Counted from the stretch's first letter, positions 8,153 through 17,757 are shown. The stretch is 64,000 nt of DNA from Pseudarthrobacter sp. NBSH8 (GCF_014217545.1 NZ_CP043178.1:1364001-1428000), one strand, 5' to 3'. The notes: a model not told the origin generated them from the sequence alone. Made by a program: numbers and translations.

Positions 8153-9760
8153 ATGGAGACCCTTGCCAGCCGGCTTGATGCCGCAAGTGAAGTGTTTACT
8201 GCAAACAACTCTGCGCAACTCGCGCTGGCCGCCGAGCTCCGGACCAGGCTGGCCGACGCCGCGCTGGGAGGGCCGGAGAAGTCGCGGGAGCGCCATGTGG
8301 GCCGCGGCAAGCTGCTGCCCCGGGAACGCATCGACCGGCTGCTGGATGACGGCAGCCCGTTCCTGGAGATCGCGCCGCTGGCAGCCAATGGCATGTACAA
8401 CAACGAGTCGCCGGGTGCCGGGGTGATTGCCGGAATCGGGATGGTGCACGGCCGCCAGGTCCTGGTGATTTCCAATGACGCCACGGTCAAGGGTGGCACG
8501 TACTATCCGATGACGGTGAAAAAACACCTCCGCGCCCAGGAGATCGCGCTGGAGAACCGTCTGCCGTGTATCTACCTGGTGGATTCGGGTGGGGCGTTCC
8601 TTCCGAAGCAGGACGAAGTGTTCCCGGACAAGGAGCACTTCGGCCGGATCTTCTTCAACCAGGCGAAGATGTCAGCAGCGAAGATCCCGCAGATCGCCTC
8701 AGTCATGGGTTCCTGCACGGCGGGCGGCGCTTACGTTCCGGCGATGAGCGATGAGACGGTGATCGTGCGGAACCAGGGCACCATCTTCCTGGGCGGTCCG
8801 CCGCTTGTAAAGGCCGCCATCGGCGAAATCGTTACCGCAGAGGAACTGGGCGGCGGTGACGTGCATTCGAGGATCTCGGGGGTCACGGACCATCTCGCCG
8901 AGAACGACGAACACGCACTGCAGATCGTCCGCGACATCGTGGCCACCCTGCCGAGGCCGGCAGCTCCCGCGTGGGATGTGGACACCGCCGTCGAGCCCTT
9001 GGCGGATCCGGGGGAGTTGTACGGCGCCGTCCCCACGGACGTCAACGCGCAGTACGACGTGCACGAGGTCGTTGCCCGGCTGGTGGACGGCAGCAGGTTC
9101 CACGAGTTCAAGAGGGAGTACGGCGCCACACTGGTCACGGGGTTCGCCAGGCTGCACGGGCACCCGGTGGGGATCGTGGCCAACAACGGCGTGCTCTTCA
9201 GCGAGTCCTCGCTCAAGGGCGCACACTTCATCGAGCTCTGCGACCAGCGCGGCATTCCCCTCATTTTCCTGCAGAACATTTCCGGGTTCATGGTGGGCAA
9301 GGACTCGGAACAGGGCGGCATCGCCAAGAACGGCGCGAAGATGGTCACCGCAGTGGCCACCGCCAGGGTTCCCAAGCTGACGGTGGTGATCGGCGGGTCC
9401 TTCGGCGCGGGCAACTACTCCATGTGCGGGCGGGCCTACTCGCCGCGCTTCCTGTGGATGTGGCCTGCGTCCCGCATCTCCGTCATGGGCGGGAACCAGG
9501 CTTCCGGCGTCCTGGCCACCGTCAAGCGCGACCAGTACGAAGCGGCGGGCCAGGAATGGTCCGCTGAGGACGAGGAAGCCTTCAAGGCCCCGATCAAACA
9601 GCAGTATGAAGACCAGGGCAGCCCCTACTACTCCACCGCCCGCCTTTGGGACGACGGCGTGATTGACCCCGCGGACACCCGCACCGTCCTGGGACTGGCG
9701 CTCGACGTCGTCTCCCGCAGCCCGCTGCCGGAGACCTCCTTCGGCCTTTTCCGGATGTGA
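8153..9760 (+). CDS. mccB: Methylcrotonyl-CoA carboxylase-type carboxyltransferase (beta) subunit
   Basis: A 535-residue biotin-dependent carboxyltransferase that transfers carboxyl from carboxybiotin to an acyl-CoA. The segment [17 protein letters not shown] and [19 protein letters not shown] resemble 3-methylcrotonyl-CoA carboxylase beta subunits more than propionyl- or acetyl-CoA carboxylases, and the C-terminal half has [20 protein letters not shown]. Length matches the family. The ATG at 8153 follows AGGAACGGA at a long spacing; an upstream reading from 8096 is possible but adds an unconserved stretch. It is first in an operon with the biotin carboxylase subunit 8 nt downstream. Substrate assignment (leucine pathway) rests on family resemblance and context. 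Confidence 0.9.
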   Translation: METLASRLDAASEVFTANNSAQLALAAELRTRLADAALGGPEKSRERHVGRGKLLPRERIDRLLDDGSPFLEIAPLAANGMYNNESPGAGVIAGIGMVHGRQVLVISNDATVKGGTYYPMTVKKHLRAQEIALENRLPCIYLVDSGGAFLPKQDEVFPDKEHFGRIFFNQAKMSAAKIPQIASVMGSCTAGGAYVPAMSDETVIVRNQGTIFLGGPPLVKAAIGEIVTAEELGGGDVHSRISGVTDHLAENDEHALQIVRDIVATLPRPAAPAWDVDTAVEPLADPGELYGAVPTDVNAQYDVHEVVARLVDGSRFHEFKREYGATLVTGFARLHGHPVGIVANNGVLFSESSLKGAHFIELCDQRGIPLIFLQNISGFMVGKDSEQGGIAKNGAKMVTAVATARVPKLTVVIGGSFGAGNYSMCGRAYSPRFLWMWPASRISVMGGNQASGVLATVKRDQYEAAGQEWSAEDEEAFKAPIKQQYEDQGSPYYSTARLWDDGVIDPADTRTVLGLALDVVSRSPLPETSFGLFRM

Positions 9761-9767
9761 GCCAGCC

Positions 9768-12011
9768 ATGACCGTTTCCTCGCCCGACATTCGTTCCACC
9801 ACGCCGCAGAAGCCGCTGTTCAACACCGTGCTGGTCGCCAACCGTGGGGAGATCGCCTGCCGCGTGATCCGTACCCTGCGCGCACTGGGCATCCGTTCCG
9901 TGGCCGTCTACAGCGACGCCGACGCCGGGGCCCGGCACGTGCACGAGGCTGACACTGCCGTGCGGATCGGCCCGGCCGCCGCGGCAGAGAGCTACCTCAA
10001 GATTGCGGCGATCATCCAGGCCTGCCGCGACACCGACGCCGAGGCTGTGCACCCCGGCTACGGCTTCCTCAGCGAGAACGTCGATTTTGCCCGCGCCCTT
10101 GAATCCGCCGGCTTCACCTTCATCGGCCCTGGCGTCGAATCCTTGAACGTCATGGGCGACAAGATCCGATCCAAGAACCACGTGGCCGGCTACGGTGTCC
10201 CGGTGGTGCCGGGCATCGCCGAACCGGGCATGACTGACGCGCAGCTGATCGAGTCCGCGGACGCCGTCGGATTCCCACTGCTCATCAAACCGTCAGCGGG
10301 CGGCGGCGGCAAAGGCATGCACATCGTGGAACGGGCCGCGGACCTGCCCGTCACCTTGGAAACCGCCCGCCGCGTCGCCGCCAGCGCCTTCGGCGACGAC
10401 ACGCTGTTCCTGGAGCGGCTGGTCCGCATGCCCCGACACATCGAAGTCCAGATCCTGGCCGACAACCACGGCAACGTCATCCATCTCGGGGAGCGCGAGT
10501 GCTCGCTGCAGCGCCGCCACCAGAAAGTCATCGAGGAAGCGCCCTCGCCGCTGCTGGAGTCCCTGCACGACGGCGGTGCCACCCGGGCACGGATCGGTGA
10601 GGCCGCTTGCCAGGCGGCACGGAGCGTCCACTACAGCGGCGCCGGAACTGTGGAGTTCCTCGTCTCCGACGAGGCCCCGGACGAGTTCTTCTTTATGGAG
10701 ATGAACACGCGCCTTCAGGTGGAGCACCCGGTCACGGAAATGGTCACCGGCTTGGACCTGGTTGAATGGCAGGTCCGCATCGCCGCCGGTGAGGAACTGA
10801 CCGTTCGCCAGGACGACGTCGACCTTAACGGGCACGCCGTCGAAGCCCGCGTCTACGCGGAAATCCCGGAGCGGAACTTCATGCCGTCCACCGGAACCGT
10901 ACTCTTGCTCGACGAAATGCCCGAGCACGGAGCCGGCAGAATCCGCGTGGACTCAGCCCTCCTCGAGGGGCTGGAGATCTCGTCCAGCTACGACCCCATG
11001 ATCTCCAAGGTCATCGCGTGGGGCCCGGACCGCACCGTTGCCCTGGACACCCTGGACGCGGCCCTCGCCGGCCACACAGCCCTTGGCATCGACACAAACG
11101 TTGAGTACCTGCGGCTGTTGATCAACGACGACGATGTCCGCGCAGGGCATCTCGACACCGGCCTGATCGAACGCAGGATGCCTAACTTCGCCTTCCGGCG
11201 GATTGACGACGCCGAACTGGTCGCGGCAGCCCTGTACGCCGTCGTGAGCGGGGAACAGGGCAACGCGGTGACACCCTCCGGTCCGTGGCAGGCAAGCAAC
11301 GGCTGGCGGATCGGCGCTCCGGCGCCCCGGCGGATCAGCCTGGGAAGTCCCGACGGAGGGATCGCAACAGTCAGCGTCACAGGCCAAGCGGCTGCCGGCC
11401 CGGTTCAGGTCCGCGTTGGCGAAGGACCCTGGCGTACGGCCTCCCTGCGGCTGCCGGGCCGCGGGAGCCTGGTCCTCACCCTGGACGGCGAAACCACGGA
11501 CTACTCGCTGGCGCCAACGGACGCGGGCCCGGACAGCCTCACCCCGGGCACCCCGGGCAACCCGGCCTTCGGAGTTCCCGCGGAGCTGTTCCTCGGCAAC
11601 GGCGGCTGGTCCTGCCGGCTGGAGGTGCTGACACGGGAGTCGCGGCTCGTCCGGGTGCTCGCCGCCGTCGAGCGCGAGGAAGGCACCGCGGACCCGGAGG
11701 TGCGCTCACCCATGCCGGGCACGGTGGTGTCCGTTGCCGTCAGCAACGGCGACACCGTGGAAGCGGGCCAGGTCCTCCTCTCCGTGGAAGCGATGAAGAT
11801 GGAACACCAGCTGGTGGCAGAGGTGGCAGGCACGGTCCACATCAGCATCAAGGCCGGCCAGCCGGTCAAAGCGGACCAGGTGCTGGCCACCATCCACCCG
11901 TCACCCGCCGATTCACCCGCCGATTCACCCGCCGATTCAGTCGCGGATGCACCCGCGGATTCACTTCAGGATTCCTACATGGAGTCGAACAACACAGGCA
12001 AGGGAGCCTAG
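9768..12011 (+). CDS. mccA: Biotin carboxylase/biotin carrier (alpha) subunit of acyl-CoA carboxylase
   Basis: A 747-residue alpha subunit that carboxylates biotin using ATP and bicarbonate. It starts with LVANRGEIACRVIRT, followed by HPGYGFLSENVDFA, the ATP-grasp glycine loop GGGGKGMH and the carboxylase core MNTRLQVEHPVTE. A BT-like middle region leads to a C-terminal biotinyl domain with EAMKMEH, whose lysine (about residue 677) is biotinylated. The protein then continues for about 40 residues beyond the biotinyl domain with the tetrapeptide PADS repeated several times, unusual because the biotinyl domain normally ends such proteins. The ATG at 9768 is 8 nt after the beta-subunit stop. Confidence 0.92.
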   Translation: MTVSSPDIRSTTPQKPLFNTVLVANRGEIACRVIRTLRALGIRSVAVYSDADAGARHVHEADTAVRIGPAAAAESYLKIAAIIQACRDTDAEAVHPGYGFLSENVDFARALESAGFTFIGPGVESLNVMGDKIRSKNHVAGYGVPVVPGIAEPGMTDAQLIESADAVGFPLLIKPSAGGGGKGMHIVERAADLPVTLETARRVAASAFGDDTLFLERLVRMPRHIEVQILADNHGNVIHLGERECSLQRRHQKVIEEAPSPLLESLHDGGATRARIGEAACQAARSVHYSGAGTVEFLVSDEAPDEFFFMEMNTRLQVEHPVTEMVTGLDLVEWQVRIAAGEELTVRQDDVDLNGHAVEARVYAEIPERNFMPSTGTVLLLDEMPEHGAGRIRVDSALLEGLEISSSYDPMISKVIAWGPDRTVALDTLDAALAGHTALGIDTNVEYLRLLINDDDVRAGHLDTGLIERRMPNFAFRRIDDAELVAAALYAVVSGEQGNAVTPSGPWQASNGWRIGAPAPRRISLGSPDGGIATVSVTGQAAAGPVQVRVGEGPWRTASLRLPGRGSLVLTLDGETTDYSLAPTDAGPDSLTPGTPGNPAFGVPAELFLGNGGWSCRLEVLTRESRLVRVLAAVEREEGTADPEVRSPMPGTVVSVAVSNGDTVEAGQVLLSVEAMKMEHQLVAEVAGTVHISIKAGQPVKADQVLATIHPSPADSPADSPADSVADAPADSLQDSYMESNNTGKGA
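11900..11966 (+). repeat. In-frame 12-bp tandem repeat encoding PADS units in the MCC alpha tail
   Basis: Near-identical 12-bp units (GATTCACCCGCC) repeat three times and then decay, encoding PADS-PADS-PADS-VADA-PADS after the biotinyl domain. The unit length is a multiple of three, so copy-number changes would keep the frame. Confidence 0.8.
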
Positions 12012-12013
12012 CC

Positions 12014-13177
12014 ATGGCAGATTTTGAGCTCAGCGAGGAATACCAGGACCTCAGCGACACCGTCCGGGATTTTGCGGACACCGTGGTGGCGCCGGTCTCG
12101 GCGAAGCACGACGAGGAGCACAGCTTCCCGTACGAAGTGGTGTCGCAGATGGCAGACATGGGCCTGTTCGGGCTTCCTTTCCCGGAGGAGCACGGCGGGA
12201 TGGGCGGGGACTACTTCGCCCTGGCACTCGCCCTTGAGCAGCTTGGCCGGGTGGACCAGTCCGTGGCCATCACGCTGGAGGCAGGGGTTTCCCTCGGCGC
12301 GATGCCGGTGTACCGATTCGGCACCGAGGCGCAGAAGGAGGAGTGGCTGCCGCTGCTGGCCTCCGGCAAGGCGCTCGCCGGCTTCGGACTCACGGAGCCC
12401 GAAGCCGGCTCGGACGCCGGCGGCACCAAAACGCACGCCCATTGCGAGAACGGCGAGTGGGTGATCAACGGCAATAAGGAATTCATCACCAACTCCGGCA
12501 CGGACATCACCCGCCTGGTCACGGTCACCGCGGTGACGGGTCAGAAGGAACGCAAGGACGGCAGCCTCAAGAAGGAGATCTCCACCATCCTGGTGCCCAC
12601 CAACACTCCGGGTTTCAAGGCGGAAAAGGCCTACAACAAGGTGGGCTGGAACGCCTCGGACACGCACCCGTTGACGCTCAAGGACGTCCGGGTGCCGGAG
12701 GCGAACCTGCTCGGCGAAGAGGGGCGGGGTTACGCCAATTTCCTTTCCATCCTGGATGAGGGCCGGGTCGCCATCGCAGCACTGGCCACGGGGGCGGCGC
12801 AGGGCTGTGTTGATCTGTCGGTGAAGTACGCCAAGGAACGCAGCGCGTTCGGCCATCACATCGGCAAGTACCAGGCCATCTCGTTCAAGATCGCCCGCAT
12901 GCAGGCGCGGGCCCATACAGCCCGCCTGGCCTACTACGACGCCGCATCGAGAATGCTGGCCGGCAAGCCGTTCAAGACGCAGGCCGCCATCGCTAAGATG
13001 GTCGCAGGCGAGGCGGCCATGGACAATGCGCGGGATGCCACCCAGGTATTCGGCGGCTATGGCTTCATCAACGAATTCACCGTGGCACGCCACTACCGCG
13101 ACTCCAAGATCCTTGAAGTGGGGGAGGGCACCACGGAGGTCCAGCTGATGCTGATCGCCCGCGAACTCGGACTCTAA
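12014..13177 (+). CDS. Acyl-CoA dehydrogenase, isovaleryl-CoA dehydrogenase type
   Basis: A 387-residue FAD-dependent acyl-CoA dehydrogenase. Landmarks are the FAD/substrate loop GFGLTEPEAGSDAGGTKT, the central region ERSAFGHHIGKYQAISFKIA and the C-terminal RHYRDSKILEVGEGTTEVQ, where GEGT(S/T)EVQ is typical of short/branched-chain enzymes. It probably oxidises isovaleryl-CoA to 3-methylcrotonyl-CoA, the substrate of the adjacent carboxylase, or a related branched acyl-CoA made by the bkd complex. It starts 2 nt after the alpha-subunit stop, with the ribosome site AAGGGAG inside that gene's end. Exact chain specificity is inferred from the operon. Confidence 0.88.
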   Translation: MADFELSEEYQDLSDTVRDFADTVVAPVSAKHDEEHSFPYEVVSQMADMGLFGLPFPEEHGGMGGDYFALALALEQLGRVDQSVAITLEAGVSLGAMPVYRFGTEAQKEEWLPLLASGKALAGFGLTEPEAGSDAGGTKTHAHCENGEWVINGNKEFITNSGTDITRLVTVTAVTGQKERKDGSLKKEISTILVPTNTPGFKAEKAYNKVGWNASDTHPLTLKDVRVPEANLLGEEGRGYANFLSILDEGRVAIAALATGAAQGCVDLSVKYAKERSAFGHHIGKYQAISFKIARMQARAHTARLAYYDAASRMLAGKPFKTQAAIAKMVAGEAAMDNARDATQVFGGYGFINEFTVARHYRDSKILEVGEGTTEVQLMLIARELGL

Positions 13178-13205
13178 CAAGCCCGCTGGTCGGGAAATTC
13201 CACGC

Positions 13206-13227
13206 GGTGGTCGAGCCTGTCGAGACC
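13206..13227 (+). repeat. REP-like sequence upstream of scoA
   Basis: GGTGGTCGAGCCTGTCGAGACC is imperfectly palindromic (GGTCGAG..CTGTCGAGACC). It lies in the only sizeable gap (66 nt) of this operon and differs by one base in its first 14 nt from the two copies inside the E2 linker at 6179 and 6203. Confidence 0.5.
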
Positions 13228-13243
13228 CTTGAAAGGACCAACG

Positions 13244-14038
13244 ATGATCAACAAGGTTGTTGCCAGCGCCGAGGAAGCCATTGCGGACATTCCAGACGGC
13301 GCGTCCCTGGCGGTGGGAGGGTTCGGCCTCTGCGGAATCCCCGTTGCCCTGATCGATGCCCTGCACCGGCACGGCACCAAGGACCTCGAAACCGTGAGCA
13401 ACAACTGCGGAGTGGACGACTGGGGCCTGGGCGTCCTCCTCCGCGACGGCAGGATCCGGCGGACCGTCAGCTCGTACGTCGGCGAAAACAAGGAGTTCGC
13501 GCGCCAGTACCTGTCCGGTGAACTTGAGGTGGTGCTGACCCCGCAGGGCACGCTTGCGGAGAAGCTCCGTGCCGGCGGCGCCGGGATCCCTGCGTTCTAC
13601 ACCAAGGCGGGGGTGGGCACTCAGGTGTCCGACGGCGGCCTGCCGCAGAAGTACGACGCCGACGGCGGCATCGCCATCGCGTCTTCCCCGAAGGAAGTGC
13701 GGGCGTTCAATGACGTGGACTATGTCCTCGAGGAATCCCTGACACCCGACTTCGGACTGGTCCACGCCTGGAAAGGCGACCGCCACGGCAACCTGGTTTT
13801 CCACGCCACCGCCATGAACTTCAACCCGCTCTGCGCCATGGCCGGAAAAATCACCATCGCCGAGGTGGAGGAACTGGTGGAGCCGGGCGAGCTGGACCCC
13901 GAGCACGTCCACACGCCTGGCATCTTTATCCAGCGGGTGGTGGTGGTGCCCGCCGGTGAGAAGCGGATCGAAAAGCGGACCGTCGCCCTTGCACAGGCTG
14001 CCGGAACCGAAAGCGCCACCGAACAGGCAGGAGCGTAG
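13244..14038 (+). CDS. scoA: 3-oxoacid CoA-transferase subunit A
   Basis: The 264-residue alpha subunit of a succinyl-CoA:3-ketoacid CoA-transferase. The N-terminal glycine-rich CoA-binding segment reads [17 protein letters not shown], followed by [12 protein letters not shown] and the conserved [20 protein letters not shown]. With ScoB it moves CoA between succinyl-CoA and acetoacetate; acetoacetate is an end product of leucine breakdown, which explains its place here. GAAAGGA lies 6 nt before the ATG at 13244. The 66-nt gap before it holds a REP-like repeat and might carry an internal promoter or processing site. Confidence 0.93.
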   Translation: MINKVVASAEEAIADIPDGASLAVGGFGLCGIPVALIDALHRHGTKDLETVSNNCGVDDWGLGVLLRDGRIRRTVSSYVGENKEFARQYLSGELEVVLTPQGTLAEKLRAGGAGIPAFYTKAGVGTQVSDGGLPQKYDADGGIAIASSPKEVRAFNDVDYVLEESLTPDFGLVHAWKGDRHGNLVFHATAMNFNPLCAMAGKITIAEVEELVEPGELDPEHVHTPGIFIQRVVVVPAGEKRIEKRTVALAQAAGTESATEQAGA

Positions 14039-14040
14039 CC

Positions 14041-14808
14041 ATGGAGTCCAGCAGCACGCAGGGAGCCCCTCCCCGCCCCGAAGCCGTCCGGCCCGAATAC
14101 CGGCGTGCCGCCGTCGGTCATCCCGAAGGCACCAATCCGGAGGCCAAAGGGTGGACGCGCACCGAACTGGCCGCCCGGGTGGCCAGGGAACTCAGCAACG
14201 GGCAGTACGTCAACCTGGGCATCGGCATGCCGACGCTCATTCCCAACTACATCCCGGCAGACGTCGAGGTGGTGCTGCACTCGGAGAACGGGATCCTGGG
14301 CGTGGGACCGTACCCCGGCGAGGACGCAGTGGATCCGGACCTCATCAACGCCGGCAAGGAAACCGTCACGGTTAACCAGGGGGCCGCATTCTTCGATTCC
14401 GCCTCTTCGTTCGGCATGATCCGCGGCGGGCATGTGGACGTGGCCGTGCTCGGTGCCATGGAAGTGGCCCAGAACGGGGACCTGGCCAACTGGATGATCC
14501 CGGGCAAGATGGTCAAAGGCATGGGCGGGGCCATGGACCTGGTTTTCGGCGCCAAGAAGGTGATCGTGATGATGGAACACGTGGACCGCAACGGCAACCC
14601 CAAAATCGTGGAGAACTGCTCGCTGCCGCTGACCGGCAAGGCCTGCGTGGACCGGATCATCACCGACCTCGCCGTGATCGACGTGGTCACCGAAGGCGGG
14701 CGGTCCCGGTTGGTGCTCCGCGAGTTGGCCCCCAACGTCTCCGTGGAGGACGTGGCGGCGGCAACCGGCGCCGAACTGTTCGAAGAAGACCAGGAGCTCA
14801 CCGTATGA
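14041..14808 (+). CDS. scoB: 3-oxoacid CoA-transferase subunit B
   Basis: The 255-residue beta subunit. It carries [14 protein letters not shown] and the catalytic glutamate motif [13 protein letters not shown], where the SENG glutamate forms the CoA thioester intermediate. The first 35-40 residues, up to the conserved [13 protein letters not shown], are an extra hydrophilic N-terminal segment relative to many ScoB proteins; a later start is possible, but ATG at 14041 lies directly after the scoA stop behind AGGAGCGTAGCC. The stop overlaps the MaoC gene start (ATGA). Confidence 0.93.
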   Translation: MESSSTQGAPPRPEAVRPEYRRAAVGHPEGTNPEAKGWTRTELAARVARELSNGQYVNLGIGMPTLIPNYIPADVEVVLHSENGILGVGPYPGEDAVDPDLINAGKETVTVNQGAAFFDSASSFGMIRGGHVDVAVLGAMEVAQNGDLANWMIPGKMVKGMGGAMDLVFGAKKVIVMMEHVDRNGNPKIVENCSLPLTGKACVDRIITDLAVIDVVTEGGRSRLVLRELAPNVSVEDVAAATGAELFEEDQELTV

Positions 14809-15410
14809 ACGGGGTTCCGCTCCCCGATGCCCCGGGCCCAACAACCGACGCCCCCCGGGTCATCGAACAGCGCGGCCTGTACTTTGACGAGCTCGAAGAA
14901 GGCGTTGTCTACGCGCACCGGCCCGGCCGCACAGTGACCGAGGCGGACAACGTCCTCTTCACCACGCTCACCATGAACACCCAGGCCCTGCACCTGGACG
15001 CCGCGTGGAGCGCCGGCCAGCCGTTCGGCCAGCGGCTGGTCAACTCCATGTTCACGCTGTCCACCCTGGTGGGACAGTCCGTATCGCAGCTCACCCAGGG
15101 CACCATCATCGCGCAGCTGGGCCTGACGGACGTCTCCTTCCCGCACCCGCTGTATCACGGGGACACGCTCTACACCGAGACCGTGATCACCGGGAAGCGC
15201 CTCTCGGGATCGCGTCCCGGCCAGGGGATCGTAACCATGCAGCACACCGGCAGGAACCAGATCGGCACCGTGGTGGCGCTGGCCACGCGGAGCTGCCTCA
15301 TGTGGACCCGGGACGCCCATATGGCGCAGTCTTCCGGGCAACGGGTCCAGCCTGCAGGAGCTGAAAGGGGGAGCGTGCAGGGCCCCGAAAAGAGGACAAT
15401 GTCCGTATGA
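14805..15410 (+). CDS. MaoC family enoyl-CoA hydratase, Rv2499c-like
   Basis: A 201-residue hot-dog-fold protein with the MaoC/R-hydratase signature [21 protein letters not shown], followed by [15 protein letters not shown] and the [17 protein letters not shown] strand block. Gene order (CoA-transferase, MaoC, CitE-like) matches the mycobacterial locus, where the equivalent hydratase (Rv2499c) acts on itaconyl-CoA and methylglutaconyl-CoA. I therefore infer hydration of 3-methylglutaconyl-CoA to 3-hydroxy-3-methylglutaryl-CoA; no classic crotonase-type AUH hydratase is in the operon. It overlaps both neighbours by 4 nt. The last 40 residues are polar and probably disordered. Confidence 0.85.
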   Translation: MNGVPLPDAPGPTTDAPRVIEQRGLYFDELEEGVVYAHRPGRTVTEADNVLFTTLTMNTQALHLDAAWSAGQPFGQRLVNSMFTLSTLVGQSVSQLTQGTIIAQLGLTDVSFPHPLYHGDTLYTETVITGKRLSGSRPGQGIVTMQHTGRNQIGTVVALATRSCLMWTRDAHMAQSSGQRVQPAGAERGSVQGPEKRTMSV

Positions 15411-16246
15411 CATTTGTGATGGGTCCCGCCCTCCTCTTCTGCCCTGCCGACCGTCCCGAGCGTTTCCCTAAGGCCGCCCAACGCGCGGACGCTGTCATCG
15501 TGGACCTCGAGGACGCCGTGGCACCCGCGGACAAGCAGCGGGCGCGCGGCGCCATCCTGGCCCAGTTGGGCGCTGCCGGGGAGGGACCGGAGCTCGATCC
15601 CAGCCGCACCATCGTCAGGATCAACCCGGCCGGCACCGACGAGTTCGAGAAGGACCTGCACTGCCTGGCCCACACGCCGTACCGCACGGTGATGCTGGCT
15701 AAAGCAGAGAGCGCGGCCCAGCTCGAAGCCCTGACGGATTACCACGTCATCGCCCTGTGCGAGACCGCCGCCGGGGTCCTCAACGCACCTGCCATCGCTG
15801 CAGCCCCCAACGTGGTGGCACTGATGTGGGGCGCCGAAGACCTGCTGGCTTCCCTCAGCGGCACGTCCAGCAGAACGGACGACGGCGGCTACCGGGCCGT
15901 GGCACTGCACGCCCGGTCCGCGGTGCTGCTCGCCGCCCGGGCTTTCGGGAAAGAAGCCGTGGACGCAGTGTACGTCAACATCCCTGACCTTGACGGGCTG
16001 GCGCTGGAGGCGGCCGATGCCGCAGCGTCAGGATTCGGCTCCAAAGCCTGTATCCACCCCACTCAGGCGGCCATTGTCAGGGGAGCCTACGCACCGTCCG
16101 AGGCCGACGTCGCCGCCGCCACCGAACTGCTGCGGGTCGCCGCTGCTGCAGGATCCGGCGTGTTCCAGCACGGGGGCAAAATGATCGACGGACCCATCCT
16201 CAAGCACGCCGAAGCCACCATCCGCCGGGCCGGCATCCACTCCTAG
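15407..16246 (+). CDS. citE: CitE-like HpcH/HpaI aldolase, beta-hydroxyacyl-CoA lyase, Rv2498c-like
   Basis: A 279-residue TIM-barrel lyase of the CitE-like group. The N-terminal FCPADRPERFPKAAQRADAVIVDLEDAV is the family hallmark, with the metal-binding glutamate and aspartate in ALCETAAGVLNA and MWGAEDLLAS. True citrate lyase needs alpha and gamma partners that are absent. Operon order matches the mycobacterial locus, where Rv2498c cleaves (R)-3-hydroxy-3-methylglutaryl-CoA and citramalyl-CoA, so this is probably the last step of leucine degradation here in place of a classical HMG-CoA lyase. It overlaps the MaoC gene by 4 nt and ends the operon. Confidence 0.87.
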   Translation: MTFVMGPALLFCPADRPERFPKAAQRADAVIVDLEDAVAPADKQRARGAILAQLGAAGEGPELDPSRTIVRINPAGTDEFEKDLHCLAHTPYRTVMLAKAESAAQLEALTDYHVIALCETAAGVLNAPAIAAAPNVVALMWGAEDLLASLSGTSSRTDDGGYRAVALHARSAVLLAARAFGKEAVDAVYVNIPDLDGLALEAADAAASGFGSKACIHPTQAAIVRGAYAPSEADVAAATELLRVAAAAGSGVFQHGGKMIDGPILKHAEATIRRAGIHS

Positions 16247-16277
16247 GGTCACCGCGCAGAAACCGCCTGGGACAGAA

Positions 16278-17744
16278 TCATCGCCGCCGTCCACGGGAAC
16301 CGCGGAGGGACCGCGGCGGGATGGCCTCATAGAGCGGCGTCCGGACCCAGCGCTCGCCGGTCTCCCGGAACTCAGCCCTGGTGGCGAAACGGTACAGGTA
16401 ACTGTTGACCCGCACCCAACGCGGCGGACCGCCGTCGAACGGGTCGGCACGGAGAAGCCGCAGCGTCTGCCGGTCCGCCTCCAGCAGCTTCGTGAGGAAC
16501 GCGTAAAACCACTCCTCGTGGACCGTGCGCAACGGCAGGAACCACATCAGCCAGTCCAGCCGCAGGTGGTATGGCGCCCACTGCCGAGGCAGCCGGCGCA
16601 CGTCACCGGGTTTGCCCCTGAACGCATATTCGCGCCAGTCCGCCGAGTCCCCAGGTTCCTTGTCCAGGGTGCCCTCCACCACGATCTCGACGCGGTGCTT
16701 CGTTACCGTGCCGAACGCGCCGTACGTGTTGGCCAGTTGCCAGCGGTTGAAGCTGGCATTCATCAACTGCCCTTTGGAGAGCAGGTTGCGCAGCGGCCAG
16801 TAGCTGAGCACCACCAGCAGGAAGGTGGCCACCAAAGTGATGGCAAGCCAGTACGGGGGATTGCCACGGACGTCCACCCGGGGATCCCCGGACAGCGGCA
16901 GGAACGGCAACACGGCGTGGGCCACGGGGTCGCTGACCGCGGCGAAGGCCAGCACAACGGCCATCCAGTTAAGCCACGCAAAATTGCCGCTGGCCACCAG
17001 CCACAGCTGGGTGAAGATGATGATGCCGGCTGCCGCGCTTGCCAGGGGCTGCGGTGCGAAGAGGAAGAACGGGACCACCAGCTGGGCGAAATGGTTCCCC
17101 AGGACCTCCAGCCGGTGGAAAGGTTTGGGCAGGAGATGCGCCTGGCGGCTCAACGGCCCCGGCATGGGCTGGGTTTCGTGGTGGAAATAGAGGGCCGTCA
17201 GGTCACGCCACTCCCGGCCGCCGCGGATCTTGATCATCCCGGCGCCGAACTCCAGCCGGAAGACGAGCCAAGCCAGCAGGATCAGGATGGTGCGCGGCGG
17301 CTCGGTCTGGTCCGAGCCAAGGAACGCCACCGTGAACCCGGCCTCCAGCAGCAGCATCTCCCAGCCGAAGCCATAAAACGTCTGCCCCACGTTGACGATC
17401 GACATGTACAGCAGCCACAGGGCCAGAAACGCGATCAGCGGAACCCACGGCGGGCCGAGCTGGGGGATACCGGCCACCAGGAGGGCTGAAATTGCCAGTC
17501 CGGTAGCGCAGACACCACGCAGCAGCCGGTCCGAATAACGCCAACGGAACAGCGTGGGCCGCCGGCGCGCGCTGAACCCTTCCAGATAGTCCGGTACCGG
17601 CAACAGACCGCGTTCGCCCAGCAGCGCAGGGAACTGGTTCAGGGAAGACAGGAACGCAACAAAGAACAGTGCCGCCACACCTCGCTGCAGCACCTGCCGG
17701 GCGAATCCGTACTCCGGCGCACCGAACCAGGAAACCCAGTCCAC
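16278..17744 (-). CDS. Lipase maturation factor family membrane protein
   Basis: A protein of about 488 residues with numerous hydrophobic segments and family landmarks such as NQFPALLGERGLLP near the N-terminus, FRLEFGAGMIKIRGG, LTALYFHHETQPMPGPLS and LEVLGNHFAQLVVPF. These are features of the LMF1/LMF2 family (lipase maturation factors of the animal ER), which has bacterial members of unknown function. The GTG at 17744 is preferred because a TAACGT box lies 7 nt upstream, consistent with a leaderless mRNA; GTG at 17753 adds three residues but overlaps that box. It is convergent with citE and divergent from a TauE permease. Its cellular role is unknown. Confidence 0.8.
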   Translation of the reverse strand: MDWVSWFGAPEYGFARQVLQRGVAALFFVAFLSSLNQFPALLGERGLLPVPDYLEGFSARRRPTLFRWRYSDRLLRGVCATGLAISALLVAGIPQLGPPWVPLIAFLALWLLYMSIVNVGQTFYGFGWEMLLLEAGFTVAFLGSDQTEPPRTILILLAWLVFRLEFGAGMIKIRGGREWRDLTALYFHHETQPMPGPLSRQAHLLPKPFHRLEVLGNHFAQLVVPFFLFAPQPLASAAAGIIIFTQLWLVASGNFAWLNWMAVVLAFAAVSDPVAHAVLPFLPLSGDPRVDVRGNPPYWLAITLVATFLLVVLSYWPLRNLLSKGQLMNASFNRWQLANTYGAFGTVTKHRVEIVVEGTLDKEPGDSADWREYAFRGKPGDVRRLPRQWAPYHLRLDWLMWFLPLRTVHEEWFYAFLTKLLEADRQTLRLLRADPFDGGPPRWVRVNSYLYRFATRAEFRETGERWVRTPLYEAIPPRSLRGSRGRRR

Positions 17745-17751
17745 GCAATCC

Positions 17752-17757
17752 ACGTTA
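17752..17757 (-). promoter_or_regulatory. -10 box for leaderless LMF-family gene
   Basis: TAACGT on the minus strand, 7 nt before GTG at 17744; no Shine-Dalgarno sequence upstream. Confidence 0.45.

Noticed and set aside
11900..11966. CRISPR-like or satellite array
   Set aside because: Repeat units are 12 bp without spacers and are coding; no cas genes anywhere in the window.
12008..13912. 634-codon open frame on the minus strand across the acyl-CoA dehydrogenase and scoA
   Set aside because: Antisense shadow; both plus-strand genes carry intact family motifs and operon spacing.
15407..16246. Citrate lyase beta subunit in the strict sense
   Set aside because: No alpha or gamma subunit genes nearby; context supports a stand-alone CitE-like acyl-CoA lyase.
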